The translations under genes and the position numbers were made by a program. The notes beneath the pieces were generated by a model, which was given only the letters and a program-made list of their open reading frames with translations, had not been told where the DNA came from and made no database searches. DNA of 64,000 nt from Candidatus Nanohalarchaeota archaeon (lineage in GTDB: Archaea; Nanohalarchaeota; Nanosalinia; Nanosalinales; Nanosalinaceae): assembly GCA_022729235.1 (NCBI GenBank), contig JALDAJ010000001.1, forward strand, positions 700,442 to 764,441, written 5' to 3'. Positions 15,813 to 23,032 of this stretch are shown here, in pieces; positions within the stretch are counted from its first letter, which is position 1, and every line of letters starts with the position of its first letter.

Positions 15813-17174
15813 TTAAGTGTCGCGCGGGTTGAAGCCGACTTCGACCTCACTGCTCTCTTTTGGTTCTCTTTCCTCGGATTTCAGCTCTGCTTCTGGCAGT
15901 GTCACGTCACCTTCCACCTCGAACAGAGGGTTGATTGTGTACTCGAACACTCTCTGGTCGCCAGGTTCAAGTTCTTCTATATCCCAGGTGAGTCTTGTCC
16001 CGTTCGGGGTTTTCCGGATCACGGGGCGTGCCATGGCGAACTTGTCGTTTACAGAGGCGATGTCAGGTACGAAGTCGGTGAGTTCTACGTTTTTCAGTGT
16101 CTCGTTTGACCTGTTCTCTACCTCTATATGGATTTTGACGCCGTCCTCTGTTTCTCGCCCTGTTTTCACTAGTTTCACAGGATTTCTTAACCTCTTCAGG
16201 AGAACCAGTCCTCCGAGCAGGGCTGCCAGGATTGTCAGCGGTATCCAGTACTGGATGGTGTAGCTTACCGAATCGCTGCTTCCAGGTTCAAGTTCGAGGT
16301 TCCATGTGTATACGTAAGAGTCTTCGTGTATCTCGGTCTGGTCAGGTTCCTGGTCAAAACTTGTTATCGGTGATAGGTATCTTGGCAGGGTTTCCTGGAG
16401 TTCTACAGGATTCTCAGTGTTTCCCTGGTTTTCCGCTCCGATTGTTTTAAAGTAGAAAAGTATCCTATTGTCAACGTCGACGGTTCTTTCGATTTTCTCA
16501 AGTCGCTCTACTTCAACGCGGTGTCCTGTGACCTCCCCCTGTGTTTCTCCACGTTCGATGTAGAATGTTACGTCTTGATCTCCTGGAGGGGTGTTTTCAG
16601 GTATTTCCAGGGAAAGAGTCATCATGACCTGTGAACTTGGATCCAGTGGTAGCCCGGATTTATTGACCTGGTGGCCCCCTAACTCTGCTCTGATGGAGTA
16701 GTCTTCAACTGTTTCTCGTGCTGTGTTTGCTAATTCTATCGTGTACTCTGCTTCTTCACCGGGTTCGTAGCTTGCCTTGTTGCTGGATAAACGGGTTATC
16801 GAAATATCGTATGGGCTTTTAACTGCGAACTGTGATTCCAGTTTTTGTGTCTGATCTCCTGCGTTTATGAAGACGTTGAACATGTAGTTCTGCTGCAGTA
16901 TATCATCAGGAGGTGTCACCTGTATTTCGAGCGTCTTTGTTTCTCCAGGGTCCAGAAAAGTATTGGATTTTTCAACATTGAACCACTGTGAGTGAGGATT
17001 GACGCTTGTTGAGAAGAGTTCTCTCTCGCCGAGAGTGTTTTCGACTGTTAGCTCGAATTGACCGGGGTTATCGGTGCTTGCGGTCCTGTCAATGGTTTCT
17101 ATCGAGGCGGAGAAGGCTGCTGCCGTTCCTGCCAGCAGGATCAAGAAGGCTGCTGTGACGGCACTTTTACGCAT
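15813..17174 (-). CDS. Membrane-anchored Ig-fold repeat protein
   Basis: A 453-residue surface protein. It has a signal peptide (AVTAAFLILLAGTAAAF), then about three extracellular Ig/NPCBM-associated-like beta domains (FELTVENTLGE, EYTIELANTARE, TWNLELEPGSSD). A transmembrane helix WIPLTILAALLGGLVLL lies near residue 315. A further domain after the helix repeats the same fold with LDWxxx-type features (IHIEVENRSNETLKNVEL). It resembles COG1470-type proteins and may serve surface assembly. No catalytic motif is seen. Confidence 0.75.
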   Translation of the reverse strand: MRKSAVTAAFLILLAGTAAAFSASIETIDRTASTDNPGQFELTVENTLGERELFSTSVNPHSQWFNVEKSNTFLDPGETKTLEIQVTPPDDILQQNYMFNVFINAGDQTQKLESQFAVKSPYDISITRLSSNKASYEPGEEAEYTIELANTARETVEDYSIRAELGGHQVNKSGLPLDPSSQVMMTLSLEIPENTPPGDQDVTFYIERGETQGEVTGHRVEVERLEKIERTVDVDNRILFYFKTIGAENQGNTENPVELQETLPRYLSPITSFDQEPDQTEIHEDSYVYTWNLELEPGSSDSVSYTIQYWIPLTILAALLGGLVLLKRLRNPVKLVKTGRETEDGVKIHIEVENRSNETLKNVELTDFVPDIASVNDKFAMARPVIRKTPNGTRLTWDIEELEPGDQRVFEYTINPLFEVEGDVTLPEAELKSEEREPKESSEVEVGFNPRDT

Positions 17175-17256
17175 GGTGTAGCTTTGTCCTCTGAATATTT
17201 AAAACCGCGATACCCATGGATAGACCTTTTTAAACAGCAGAGCACCGATTTCTTTT

Positions 17257-18318
17257 ATGGAGGAAGATGTTCTAGTACTCGGGGCAGGATTCGCAGGGAT
17301 AAACACTTCTCTAAGACTTTCGAGAAAAGGATTCGAGGTTACTCTGGTGGATATGAATAGTTCCCACGAGTTCACGCCGGGTATAATAGACCTGTTCGGG
17401 GATAGGATTACAGAGAAAAGTCTAAGTCTTGATATGGAAGAGTTCCTGGACGGGACAGGCATACAGTTTGAGCAGGAGCTTGTCGAAGGTATAAACCCTG
17501 ATAAAGAAGTTGTTCATACAGGTAGCGGGGATTATCACTATGATTATCTCGTAGTTGCGCTAGGTGGAGACGTAAAGACAAACGGCGTCGACATCTCGGA
17601 GGCGGTAACCGTATACAGTATTGAAGATGCAAAGAGGATACGTGAGCAGATCGGAGATGTGGACGAGGTTTTGGTGGTAGGGGCAGGCTACACAGGTATA
17701 GAAGCTGCCACAGAACTCCGGTTACAGGGTCTGGGTGTCACTGTTGTAGATAAGTCTACTCGCCCTATGCCGTGCTCGACTGAGGAGGTCTCGCATACTG
17801 TCCTTGACTACATGAACGAGAAGGGGATAAAATTCAGGGGAGGTAAGAAAGTAGTTGATGTCACGGAGAACGGGGTTGAGACAGAAGAAGATGAGATAAA
17901 CGCGGATATGGTGGTCTGGGCAGGAGGCATCAGGTCCTCGAAAGTGGTGAGAGATTCATTTGACACTGATAGCGGTCTGCCGGTGAATGCCGGGCTTTCA
18001 TCAGAAGAGTACTCGAACGTCTTCGCCGCGGGAGACTGTGCTGATACGGATGCCCTGAACACGGCGCAGAATGCCGAGAAACAGGGTAGGCTTATAGCCG
18101 AGAACATGCTGAAGAGAGAGGATGAAAGCCTGGAGGGTTATGAGCCTGGAAAGGAGCTTCTCGTGGTTTCTATGGGTGACACAGGGATGCTGGTACACGG
18201 CGATCGTGTTTTCAAGAACAGGTCTTTCCGGTTCCTGAAGAAGTTGATACGGAGGATGTATTTCCTGAGACTGAGCTATGAGAAGATGAGAATCAGGGTT
18301 TCTCGCATCTTCGGATAG
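17257..18318 (+). CDS. NDH-2-like FAD/NAD(P)H oxidoreductase
   Basis: A 353-residue pyridine nucleotide-disulfide oxidoreductase-fold enzyme of the type II NADH dehydrogenase/sulfide:quinone group. The FAD motif VLGAGFAGINTSLRL is at residues 6-20, the NAD motif VVGAGYTGIEAATEL near 135, and the FAD-closing FAAGDCAD near 250. The C terminus is basic and amphipathic (FLKKLIRRMYFLRLSYEKMRIR), as in peripheral membrane NDH-2. No redox cysteine pair is seen. CTTTTTAAAC lies about 27 bases upstream. The electron acceptor is unknown. Confidence 0.82.
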   Translation: MEEDVLVLGAGFAGINTSLRLSRKGFEVTLVDMNSSHEFTPGIIDLFGDRITEKSLSLDMEEFLDGTGIQFEQELVEGINPDKEVVHTGSGDYHYDYLVVALGGDVKTNGVDISEAVTVYSIEDAKRIREQIGDVDEVLVVGAGYTGIEAATELRLQGLGVTVVDKSTRPMPCSTEEVSHTVLDYMNEKGIKFRGGKKVVDVTENGVETEEDEINADMVVWAGGIRSSKVVRDSFDTDSGLPVNAGLSSEEYSNVFAAGDCADTDALNTAQNAEKQGRLIAENMLKREDESLEGYEPGKELLVVSMGDTGMLVHGDRVFKNRSFRFLKKLIRRMYFLRLSYEKMRIRVSRIFG

Positions 18319-18380
18319 TTGTAATACATAATTCTGTATAAAGCGTTATTAGGCATTTTTGTAATGCGATGGTATTACAA
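18319..18380. repeat. TTGTAAT inverted repeats before the GIY-YIG gene
   Basis: TTGTAATAC at 18319-18327 is the exact reverse complement of GTATTACAA at 18372-18380. A third element TTGTAATGC at 18359-18367 forms a tighter hairpin with the last. The stretch starts directly after the oxidoreductase stop and ends about 66 bases before the GIY-YIG start. It could be an operator or a terminator. Confidence 0.5.
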
Positions 18381-18446
18381 TTGCTGGTTTTTGGGCGGAG
18401 GATATAGGTTCTCAAATTAATAAGCGAGCTGTGAGATTTTGTGTTT

Positions 18447-19265
18447 ATGCAGATCGTAAATGAGGAAGATGTTTCCGGCGAGAGGTGGCTGGGGTTTGAA
18501 TGGTCTGACTGGTCTCTGCTCAAGCCACGCACAAAGAAGATTTCGCAGGTCCCTGAGACACCAGGTTTTTTCCGTATAAAGAAAGTAGGCGGTCGGGGAC
18601 TGGATTATGTTGGACAGACTGGGCGAAATCTCAAGGAGCGTCTTATCCACCTTGCCAACCAGGTGAATGCTGATAAGAGACCGGACGACTCGAAGTCGTC
18701 TGCGAAGCATCTATGGGAGTTAAAGGATTTTGGTGGTGGCAGGTTCGAGTTCTCTTATATCAACCCGAATATCGCGCGTTCAGAGATTGATAGGCTGGGT
18801 CTGGAGAACGTTATGTTCGCGATGCATGTCCGGTACAGGGGTAAGAGTCCTACCGTAAATCTTGACCGCAAACTGAATACGCGGGAGAGTGAGTCGGTCC
18901 TGGATAGGCTGGAATGGGGTATGGGGGAGATGACTTCCCGGGACTGGATGGGTCTGGACTGGACGGAGCCCCGGAGGATGAAGGATCGGATGGAAATCGA
19001 CTGCTCTCACGTAGTCTACCGCATCTGGTTCCCGGATTTTACACCGCCCCTGGCCTACATCGGTAAGAGTACGAACGTCGCCAACCGCCTGATAAAACAT
19101 GAGAAAAAGTTTGGTTCGAGCGCTCTCTTTTCAGTAGCTCCTATCAAATCCAATCTGAAGGATGTTGAGGCTTCACTGATAGCGAACCACTACATAACTA
19201 CCAATACTTTGCCCAAGGGACAGGATGGTAGAAGAAACAAGTTCAGGTGGAGACACAACAAATAA
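18447..19265 (+). CDS. Protein with two tandem GIY-YIG-like nuclease domains
   Basis: A 272-residue protein. Domain 1 (about 40-145) has GFFRIKK...LDYVGQTGRNLKERLIHL. Domain 2 (about 188-265) has VVYRIW...LAYIGKSTNVANRLIKHEKKFG, then the acidic helix LKDVEASLIANHY and TNTLPKG. Each half is preceded by a matching Trp-rich motif (WLGFEWSDW and WMGLDWTEP), so the gene arose by internal duplication. GIY-YIG domains cut DNA in repair, homing and restriction enzymes. No methylase or helicase lies next to it. AT-rich flanks on both sides suggest recent arrival. ATG 18447 is preferred over GTG 18441. Confidence 0.7.
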   Translation: MQIVNEEDVSGERWLGFEWSDWSLLKPRTKKISQVPETPGFFRIKKVGGRGLDYVGQTGRNLKERLIHLANQVNADKRPDDSKSSAKHLWELKDFGGGRFEFSYINPNIARSEIDRLGLENVMFAMHVRYRGKSPTVNLDRKLNTRESESVLDRLEWGMGEMTSRDWMGLDWTEPRRMKDRMEIDCSHVVYRIWFPDFTPPLAYIGKSTNVANRLIKHEKKFGSSALFSVAPIKSNLKDVEASLIANHYITTNTLPKGQDGRRNKFRWRHNK

Positions 19266-19438
19266 ACGCTTTATAATCGTCCATTTTGTGTTTGGAGATA
19301 TTAAAATATTTTTATCCGGGTTTGATGACTTATCCTATATTTTATCCTTATTTTGACCTTATTATAGAGTTTTAAGCTCTCTAGGCGTTGTTTAAAAGAC
19401 CCTAAGTTTAAATAACGAATTTTACGCGTTTCTATAAT

Positions 19439-19861
19439 ATGGTGAAACATGCGTCCAAGACGACGATTCTAACGTTTCTCATAACCTCTTTGATTCTAAT
19501 ACCTTCTGTAAGCGCCCAGGAGGAAGATAGCGGTCCCGAGATAGAGATGGTGGAGCCCTGGCCCTCAGATGTAGGGCACAACGACTACCTGTACACTGAT
19601 GCTCGTATAGAAAGTACAGGGGATGAAGTTGATGCCTGGTACGAAGTAAAAGATGAGGCTGGTAACTTAGAGGGAGAAAGAGAGATTGTGGACACAGTGG
19701 GTGACGGGTACTACGTCAGCCCCAGGGCGATACAGGTTGAAGGCGGTGAGACTTATGATGTTGAAGTTACTGCCTGTGAAGCCGGTGGAGAGTGCAGCTC
19801 GAAACAGGTTACGGTCATGACGGAGTGCATGATAGACTTACTCGGGGACTGCATGTACTGA
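19439..19861 (+). CDS. Secreted single beta-sandwich protein
   Basis: A 140-residue exported protein with signal peptide ILTFLITSLILIPSVSAQ. The mature acidic part looks like one Ig/cadherin-like domain (PEIEMVEPWPSD...YEVKDEAGNLEGE...GGETYDVEVTACEAGGECSSKQVTV) with four cysteines near the C terminus (CEAGGEC, CMIDLLGDC) that could form two disulfides. A 170-base AT-rich gap with TTTAAATAAC about 28 bases before the ATG drives it. Function is unknown. Confidence 0.7.
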   Translation: MVKHASKTTILTFLITSLILIPSVSAQEEDSGPEIEMVEPWPSDVGHNDYLYTDARIESTGDEVDAWYEVKDEAGNLEGEREIVDTVGDGYYVSPRAIQVEGGETYDVEVTACEAGGECSSKQVTVMTECMIDLLGDCMY

Positions 19862-19945
19862 TACCCTCTATTTTTCTCTATTTTTATCTAAGATATTTCG
19901 CTGTGAAGCCAAGGCATATACAGCAGGATGTCAAGTAATCATATT

Positions 19946-20056
19946 ATGTCCGAGCTACTGCAGTTTTTACCCACTAGCAAAGGGGAAGGAGTCCTGTTCT
20001 TCGCATTTCTCTACCTGGTTTACATGGCAGGAAAGAAGATAAGAGACAGGTTCTAG
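19946..20056 (+). CDS. Very small single-span membrane protein
   Basis: A 36-codon ORF: MSELLQFLPTSKGEG, one hydrophobic helix (VLFFAFLYLVYMAG), then the basic end KKIRDRF. The positive-inside pattern places the C terminus in the cytoplasm. GCATATACA lies about 27 bases before the ATG, the spacing used by verified leaderless genes here. It ends 11 bases before the convergent DUF502 gene. No homolog is recognised. Confidence 0.5.
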   Translation: MSELLQFLPTSKGEGVLFFAFLYLVYMAGKKIRDRF

Positions 20057-20067
20057 GACCATGATTA

Positions 20068-20694
20068 TCAAGTCTCACGCTCCGGCTTCCCGTCTTCATC
20101 ATCTTCTTCTCCAAAGCCCGCACTGAACGTCCTCTTCAGTATTTTCTCCCGCGGTTCATCGGGTTCGAAGAACTTCTCGTCTTCCACCTCTATTACGTGA
20201 CCTGACGCGACATTAGGCGAGGTCGGTAGGAAGAGGACTTCACGACCGTCCTCCGCGGTGTTGCCTGTCCTGTACGCGGTAAGTCTTGTACCATCAAAGT
20301 CCAGTTTCACAGGGTCTGTCAACCTGTCACTGCCGTGGAAGAGAGTGTCTGAAGCTGCTTTCGTGAGGCTGTAAACCCTGCCCAGCAACGGAACCCTGTC
20401 CATCGACCGGTCCAGCGCCTTCTCCGCCCTCAAACCCGGCGAGGTACCGGTCAGAAAGCCCGTTAAAGCCACCAGCAGAGCTCCCCCGAAAAGGAATACC
20501 GCGAGCTGTAAAGCTCTGTTAACAGGGTCGTACGCGGTGACTTCAAGGAGAGCCATCCCCGGTATCGCCTCTATACGCTGCACCAGCCAGAATATGACGT
20601 AGAGCGTTACCAGGATCGGCGCCAGAACGACAGCTCCGCGGGTAACGAAACGCCTGTCTAACCAGCCTCCGTTTCCAGAGTCGCCTTCAGCCAT
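20068..20694 (-). CDS. DUF502 membrane protein
   Basis: A 208-residue DUF502 family protein with two N-terminal transmembrane helices (VVLAPILVTLYVIFWLV and LAVFLFGGALLVALTGFLTG). The conserved loop RVPLLGRVYSLTKAASDTLF follows, then a soluble beta domain (VLFLPTSPNVASGHVIEV). Function is unknown; a bacterial and plant family with the same layout exists. ATG 20694 is chosen over the upstream ATG 20742 because GCTATAG sits about 25 bases before it and the longer N terminus is atypical. Confidence 0.8.
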   Translation of the reverse strand: MAEGDSGNGGWLDRRFVTRGAVVLAPILVTLYVIFWLVQRIEAIPGMALLEVTAYDPVNRALQLAVFLFGGALLVALTGFLTGTSPGLRAEKALDRSMDRVPLLGRVYSLTKAASDTLFHGSDRLTDPVKLDFDGTRLTAYRTGNTAEDGREVLFLPTSPNVASGHVIEVEDEKFFEPDEPREKILKRTFSAGFGEEDDEDGKPERET

Positions 20695-20798
20695 ATGTGC
20701 TTCTATAGCTGAAAAACAGTGAGTATTACGGTGGCGAAGCATAACTGTCCGTGACTATCAACCAAACTCTACTAAATGATTGCGGAGAAAACGGTGTT

Positions 20799-20888
20799 AT
20801 GGTAGAATTCGAGACACGCATATTCGAAAGGAATATGCTTCGATTGAATTCTATCGAACAACGTGATAAAAATGGTAGAATTCGAGAC
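20799..20888 (+). repeat. Duplicated start of the downstream gene around a double-hairpin insert
   Basis: The first 17 bases of the next gene (ATGGTAGAATTCGAGAC, 20872-20888) occur identically at 20799-20815. The 56 bases between hold two perfect hairpins back to back: GCATATTC-GAAAG-GAATATGC (20818-20838) and TTCGAT-N8-ATCGAA (20839-20858). The layout matches the tRNA-Tyr and tRNA-Lys inserts. Confidence 0.8.
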
Positions 20889-21147
20889 TATTGAGAAGGA
20901 AAGACAGGACTACGGAAACTTCCCTGGAGAAAAATTCATCGAGGTGTCCCGGAACAAAGCTATACAGGATGACGGCACTGAAAACTCGTTCATACAGATC
21001 TCCACCGGGTATTACGATGAGGTGGGAGACGCCGGGTACAAGAAAAGGTTCACCGTACCGACCGACGAAAAAGCAGTCGAACACATAGTGGAAAAACTAC
21101 CGGAAATCTTCGAAAAAGAACAGGAAGCACGGGAAGAAGCAGAATAG
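20872..21147 (+). CDS. Small conserved-looking acidic protein
   Basis: A 91-residue protein (MVEFETIEKERQDYG...) with charged strands and a C-terminal helix (EHIVEKLPEIFEKEQEAREE). The pattern 'FIEVSRNKAIQDD...SFIQISTGYYDE..KRFTVP' suggests a small beta-sheet domain, possibly a transcription-cofactor-like fold, but no family is assigned. GATAAAA directly before the ATG is too close to be its TATA box. A 56-base hairpin insert separates the gene from its presumed older promoter, so expression may be altered. Confidence 0.65.
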   Translation: MVEFETIEKERQDYGNFPGEKFIEVSRNKAIQDDGTENSFIQISTGYYDEVGDAGYKKRFTVPTDEKAVEHIVEKLPEIFEKEQEAREEAE

Positions 21148-21168
21148 GGCTTGAAGACAGGAAAAATA

Positions 21169-21230
21169 GGCTCATAAAGAGCCGGGATCAACAAGTCCCG
21201 GAACTCCTAGAAAGCTTCAGAGAAGCTTTC
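21169..21230. repeat. Three consecutive perfect hairpins
   Basis: GGCTC-ATAAA-GAGCC (21169-21183), CCGGGA-N8-TCCCGG (21182-21201) and GAAAGCTTC-AGA-GAAGCTTTC (21210-21230) stand in a row in the 196-base gap between a small gene and tRNA-Thr. The last has a 9-bp stem. There is no T run after them on either strand. The remaining gap to 21343 shows nothing else I can name. Confidence 0.65.
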
Positions 21231-21343
21231 CTGAGCAGGGTCTCGGATACATCTCACAAATGCATCGACGACCTTACCATAAACAACCGACTACAACCTT
21301 AAATAACAAGCCAGGGACTAGGTCCGTACACAGATAATAGGCT

Positions 21344-21511
21344 AGCCCCCGGTGGGATTTGAACCCACGGCTTATCCCTAGCTTGCTTCGCGCTTTTTAT
21401 CCGGCATCCTGTTGGAAGCCGGACTCGAAACTCTGCGAGTTTCTGCGCCTCGCAACTTGTGAGTTGCTCGGTTACAAGGGGATCGCTCTAGCCAGACTGA
21501 GCCACGGAGGC
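21344..21511 (-). tRNA. tRNA-Thr (TGT) with a 93-nt intron
   Basis: On the minus strand the acceptor arms GCCTCCG and CGGGGGC pair with one wobble, discriminator T as in haloarchaeal threonine tRNA. The anticodon stem ATCCC/GGGAT and loop CTTGTA(A) give anticodon TGT. An intron of about 93 nt (21380-21472) interrupts the canonical 37/38 position. It contains the hairpins GAAACTC-TGC-GAGTTTC and GCAACT-TGTG-AGTTGC. The T arm is GTGGG-TTCAAAT-CCCAC. Confidence 0.92.
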
Positions 21512-21588
21512 GTCGATGTCTGATAGAGAATCTGGTTCTGTTAACAGTTAAATACTTGGTTGGCTGCTATGTCTCATAGAATTATTGC

Positions 21589-21690
21589 TCAGTCTTCTCT
21601 TTCCTTTTCTACAAGGTCTTTTATCTTCATGAGGAGGTAGAAGATGAGGAGGTATCTCCAGTATTTCCTAAGTGTTCTCCTTACGCCCAT
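21589..21690 (-). CDS. Possible very small protein
   Basis: A 33-codon ORF: MGVRRTLRKYWRYLLIFYLLMKIKDLVEKERED. It has basic residues, one short hydrophobic stretch and a charged tail, suggesting a peripheral or single-span membrane peptide. TGATAAAC lies about 27 bases upstream. No homolog is recognised, and a random ORF of this length is possible. Confidence 0.4.
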   Translation of the reverse strand: MGVRRTLRKYWRYLLIFYLLMKIKDLVEKERED

Positions 21691-21745
21691 GCCGGTTAAA
21701 GAACCGTCACAGTTTATCAGGACTGCTTCATTCCTGTGAAGAGAT

Positions 21746-22042
21746 TTATTCTGTCACGTCGCTTGGATCGGGCGCCCTGTTCTTGACCTCTTTCTTCGCT
21801 GCATCCTTGATTCTTTTGATATTGCTGCTTCTTTCGCATTCCGGGCATTCGATCCACCATGGCCGAGAACCTAGTTCTTCGCTTCTTTCGAATTCGTGTC
21901 CGCAGAACGGGCAGGTCATCTGGTAGTGGAATGTCTCGTTGTCGTATGAGAACATCTTGATCTGCCCTGTTTCCTCGCCGTCATCGTTTTCCAGTTTGCG
22001 GTTGGTAACGTACTCGGCTTTATCGTAGTCGATCTCTTTCAT
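21746..22042 (-). CDS. Small zinc-ribbon protein
   Basis: A 98-residue protein with a two-part zinc ribbon, CPFCGHEF and CPEC, near residues 44-69 separated by SRPWWIE. An acidic N-terminal strand region (YVTNRKLENDDGEETGQIKMFSYD) precedes it. It is probably a nucleic-acid or protein-binding ribbon; the role is unknown. It stands alone on the minus strand before tRNA-Thr. Confidence 0.65.
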   Translation of the reverse strand: MKEIDYDKAEYVTNRKLENDDGEETGQIKMFSYDNETFHYQMTCPFCGHEFERSEELGSRPWWIECPECERSSNIKRIKDAAKKEVKNRAPDPSDVTE

Positions 22043-22087
22043 CTTTCTATCAATACCTTGACAACTGTAAGTTTTAAGTTTTTGATT

Positions 22088-22567
22088 TCAGCCCACCATT
22101 TTACGGTATACGGGTTCTACGTCTTCCTCATCCAGGTCTATCTCTGTCTTTTCAAGTCCTTCCGCATCAAACAGGGCTTTCCCTATCTCCAGAAAGTCTT
22201 TTGGTTCATCGAACTTGAGATGCTTGATGTCCGGGTTGTACCGTTTCAGATTCCTGTAATCCCATTCTCGTTCCGTGTTCAGGATGCGCAGGTCGTACCC
22301 CATGACTGTTGCGAGAAACGCCCGAGCCGCGTCCTCCTTCGATTCAATCCGCGCGTAAGCCTGCTCGTCCACAGGGCTTCCGTTCAACCCCTCTCGTTCT
22401 TCTCCATTGACTTTGTAGATCTCCACCCCAGGAGTTCTGCCCAGGATTTCGGGGTCGTCTGTCTCCACCACGAGTTTTCCCGAGTCTTCCCGGATATCCT
22501 CGACTTTCTTTTCAAGGTTCTCTTTGAGTTTCTCGATTTTCTCTGTAGGCGTAACCTCGATTTCCAT
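22088..22567 (-). CDS. Archaeal hypothetical protein with THUMP-like strand pattern
   Basis: A 159-residue acidic protein. It opens with a coiled segment (TEKIEKLKENLEKKVEDI), then LVVETDDPEILGRTPGVEIYKVNG, a strand-helix pattern reminiscent of THUMP domains. EDAARAFLATVMGYDLRILNTEREWDYRNLKRYNPDIKHLKF is the most distinctive stretch. No catalytic motif is seen. ATG 22567 is chosen over TTG 22585. It is divergent from the Ser-rich gene with a shared TATA region. Confidence 0.6.
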   Translation of the reverse strand: MEIEVTPTEKIEKLKENLEKKVEDIREDSGKLVVETDDPEILGRTPGVEIYKVNGEEREGLNGSPVDEQAYARIESKEDAARAFLATVMGYDLRILNTEREWDYRNLKRYNPDIKHLKFDEPKDFLEIGKALFDAEGLEKTEIDLDEEDVEPVYRKMVG

Positions 22568-22591
22568 ATGATTTGTTACTTGCAAGGAAAG

Positions 22592-22600
22592 CTTTTATGT
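22592..22600. promoter_or_regulatory. Shared bidirectional TATA region
   Basis: CTTTTATGT (ACATAAAAG on the other strand) lies about 26 bases before the plus-strand start at 22622 and about 29 bases before the minus-strand start at 22567. One AT-rich box therefore sits at the correct distance for both leaderless genes. Confidence 0.4.
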
Positions 22601-22621
22601 AACGGCTCTAAACGCGTTAAC

Positions 22622-23032
22622 ATGAAGCTGTTCGACAGGATATCCGAGGACGGGGAGGAGGTAGAAATTGAATCCTCTGCGGCGATAGAGGAAAGCAGTA
22701 GTTCACAGGAGGAAAGTCGTTTGAGGAGAGAGGTCGAGGACGAAGTCGTGGACGGGTCAGGTTCTACCGGTACAGGTTCTTCCAGCTCTTCAGACTCCAG
22801 TTTGCCGGGTGTGAGTTACGGTGATTCAGGTTCTTCAAGCAGTTCGTCTTCCCGTTCTACTAAGTCTAGCTCCTCATCAACTTCCAGCTCGCTTCCAGGG
22901 ATGTCGAGCGGAGGCTCAACTACGTCTTCCCACAGTATTGACCTGGAGGATGTACATGAACAGAATAAGGAGATAATAGAACTACTTAAAGACATAAAGT
23001 CCGAGGTAGGTGGTAACGATAAGCTACTTTGA
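22622..23032 (+). CDS. Serine-rich disordered protein with C-terminal helix, paralog A
   Basis: A 136-residue protein in three parts: an acidic N-terminal head (MKLFDRISEDGEEVEIESSAA), a serine/glycine linker (about 28-105) with LPGVS and LPGMS islands, and a C-terminal helix DVHEQNKEIIELLKDIKSEV. The head and tail may bind partners while the linker acts as a tether. The next gene has the same layout and overlaps its end by 23 bases. Function is unknown. Confidence 0.65.
   Translation: MKLFDRISEDGEEVEIESSAAIEESSSSQEESRLRREVEDEVVDGSGSTGTGSSSSSDSSLPGVSYGDSGSSSSSSSRSTKSSSSSTSSSLPGMSSGGSTTSSHSIDLEDVHEQNKEIIELLKDIKSEVGGNDKLL

Noticed and set aside
22058-22621. Upstream extension of the Ser-rich protein A
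   Set aside because: The open frame continues upstream but is antisense to a good minus-strand gene; the first acidic residues and the promoter fit ATG 22622.
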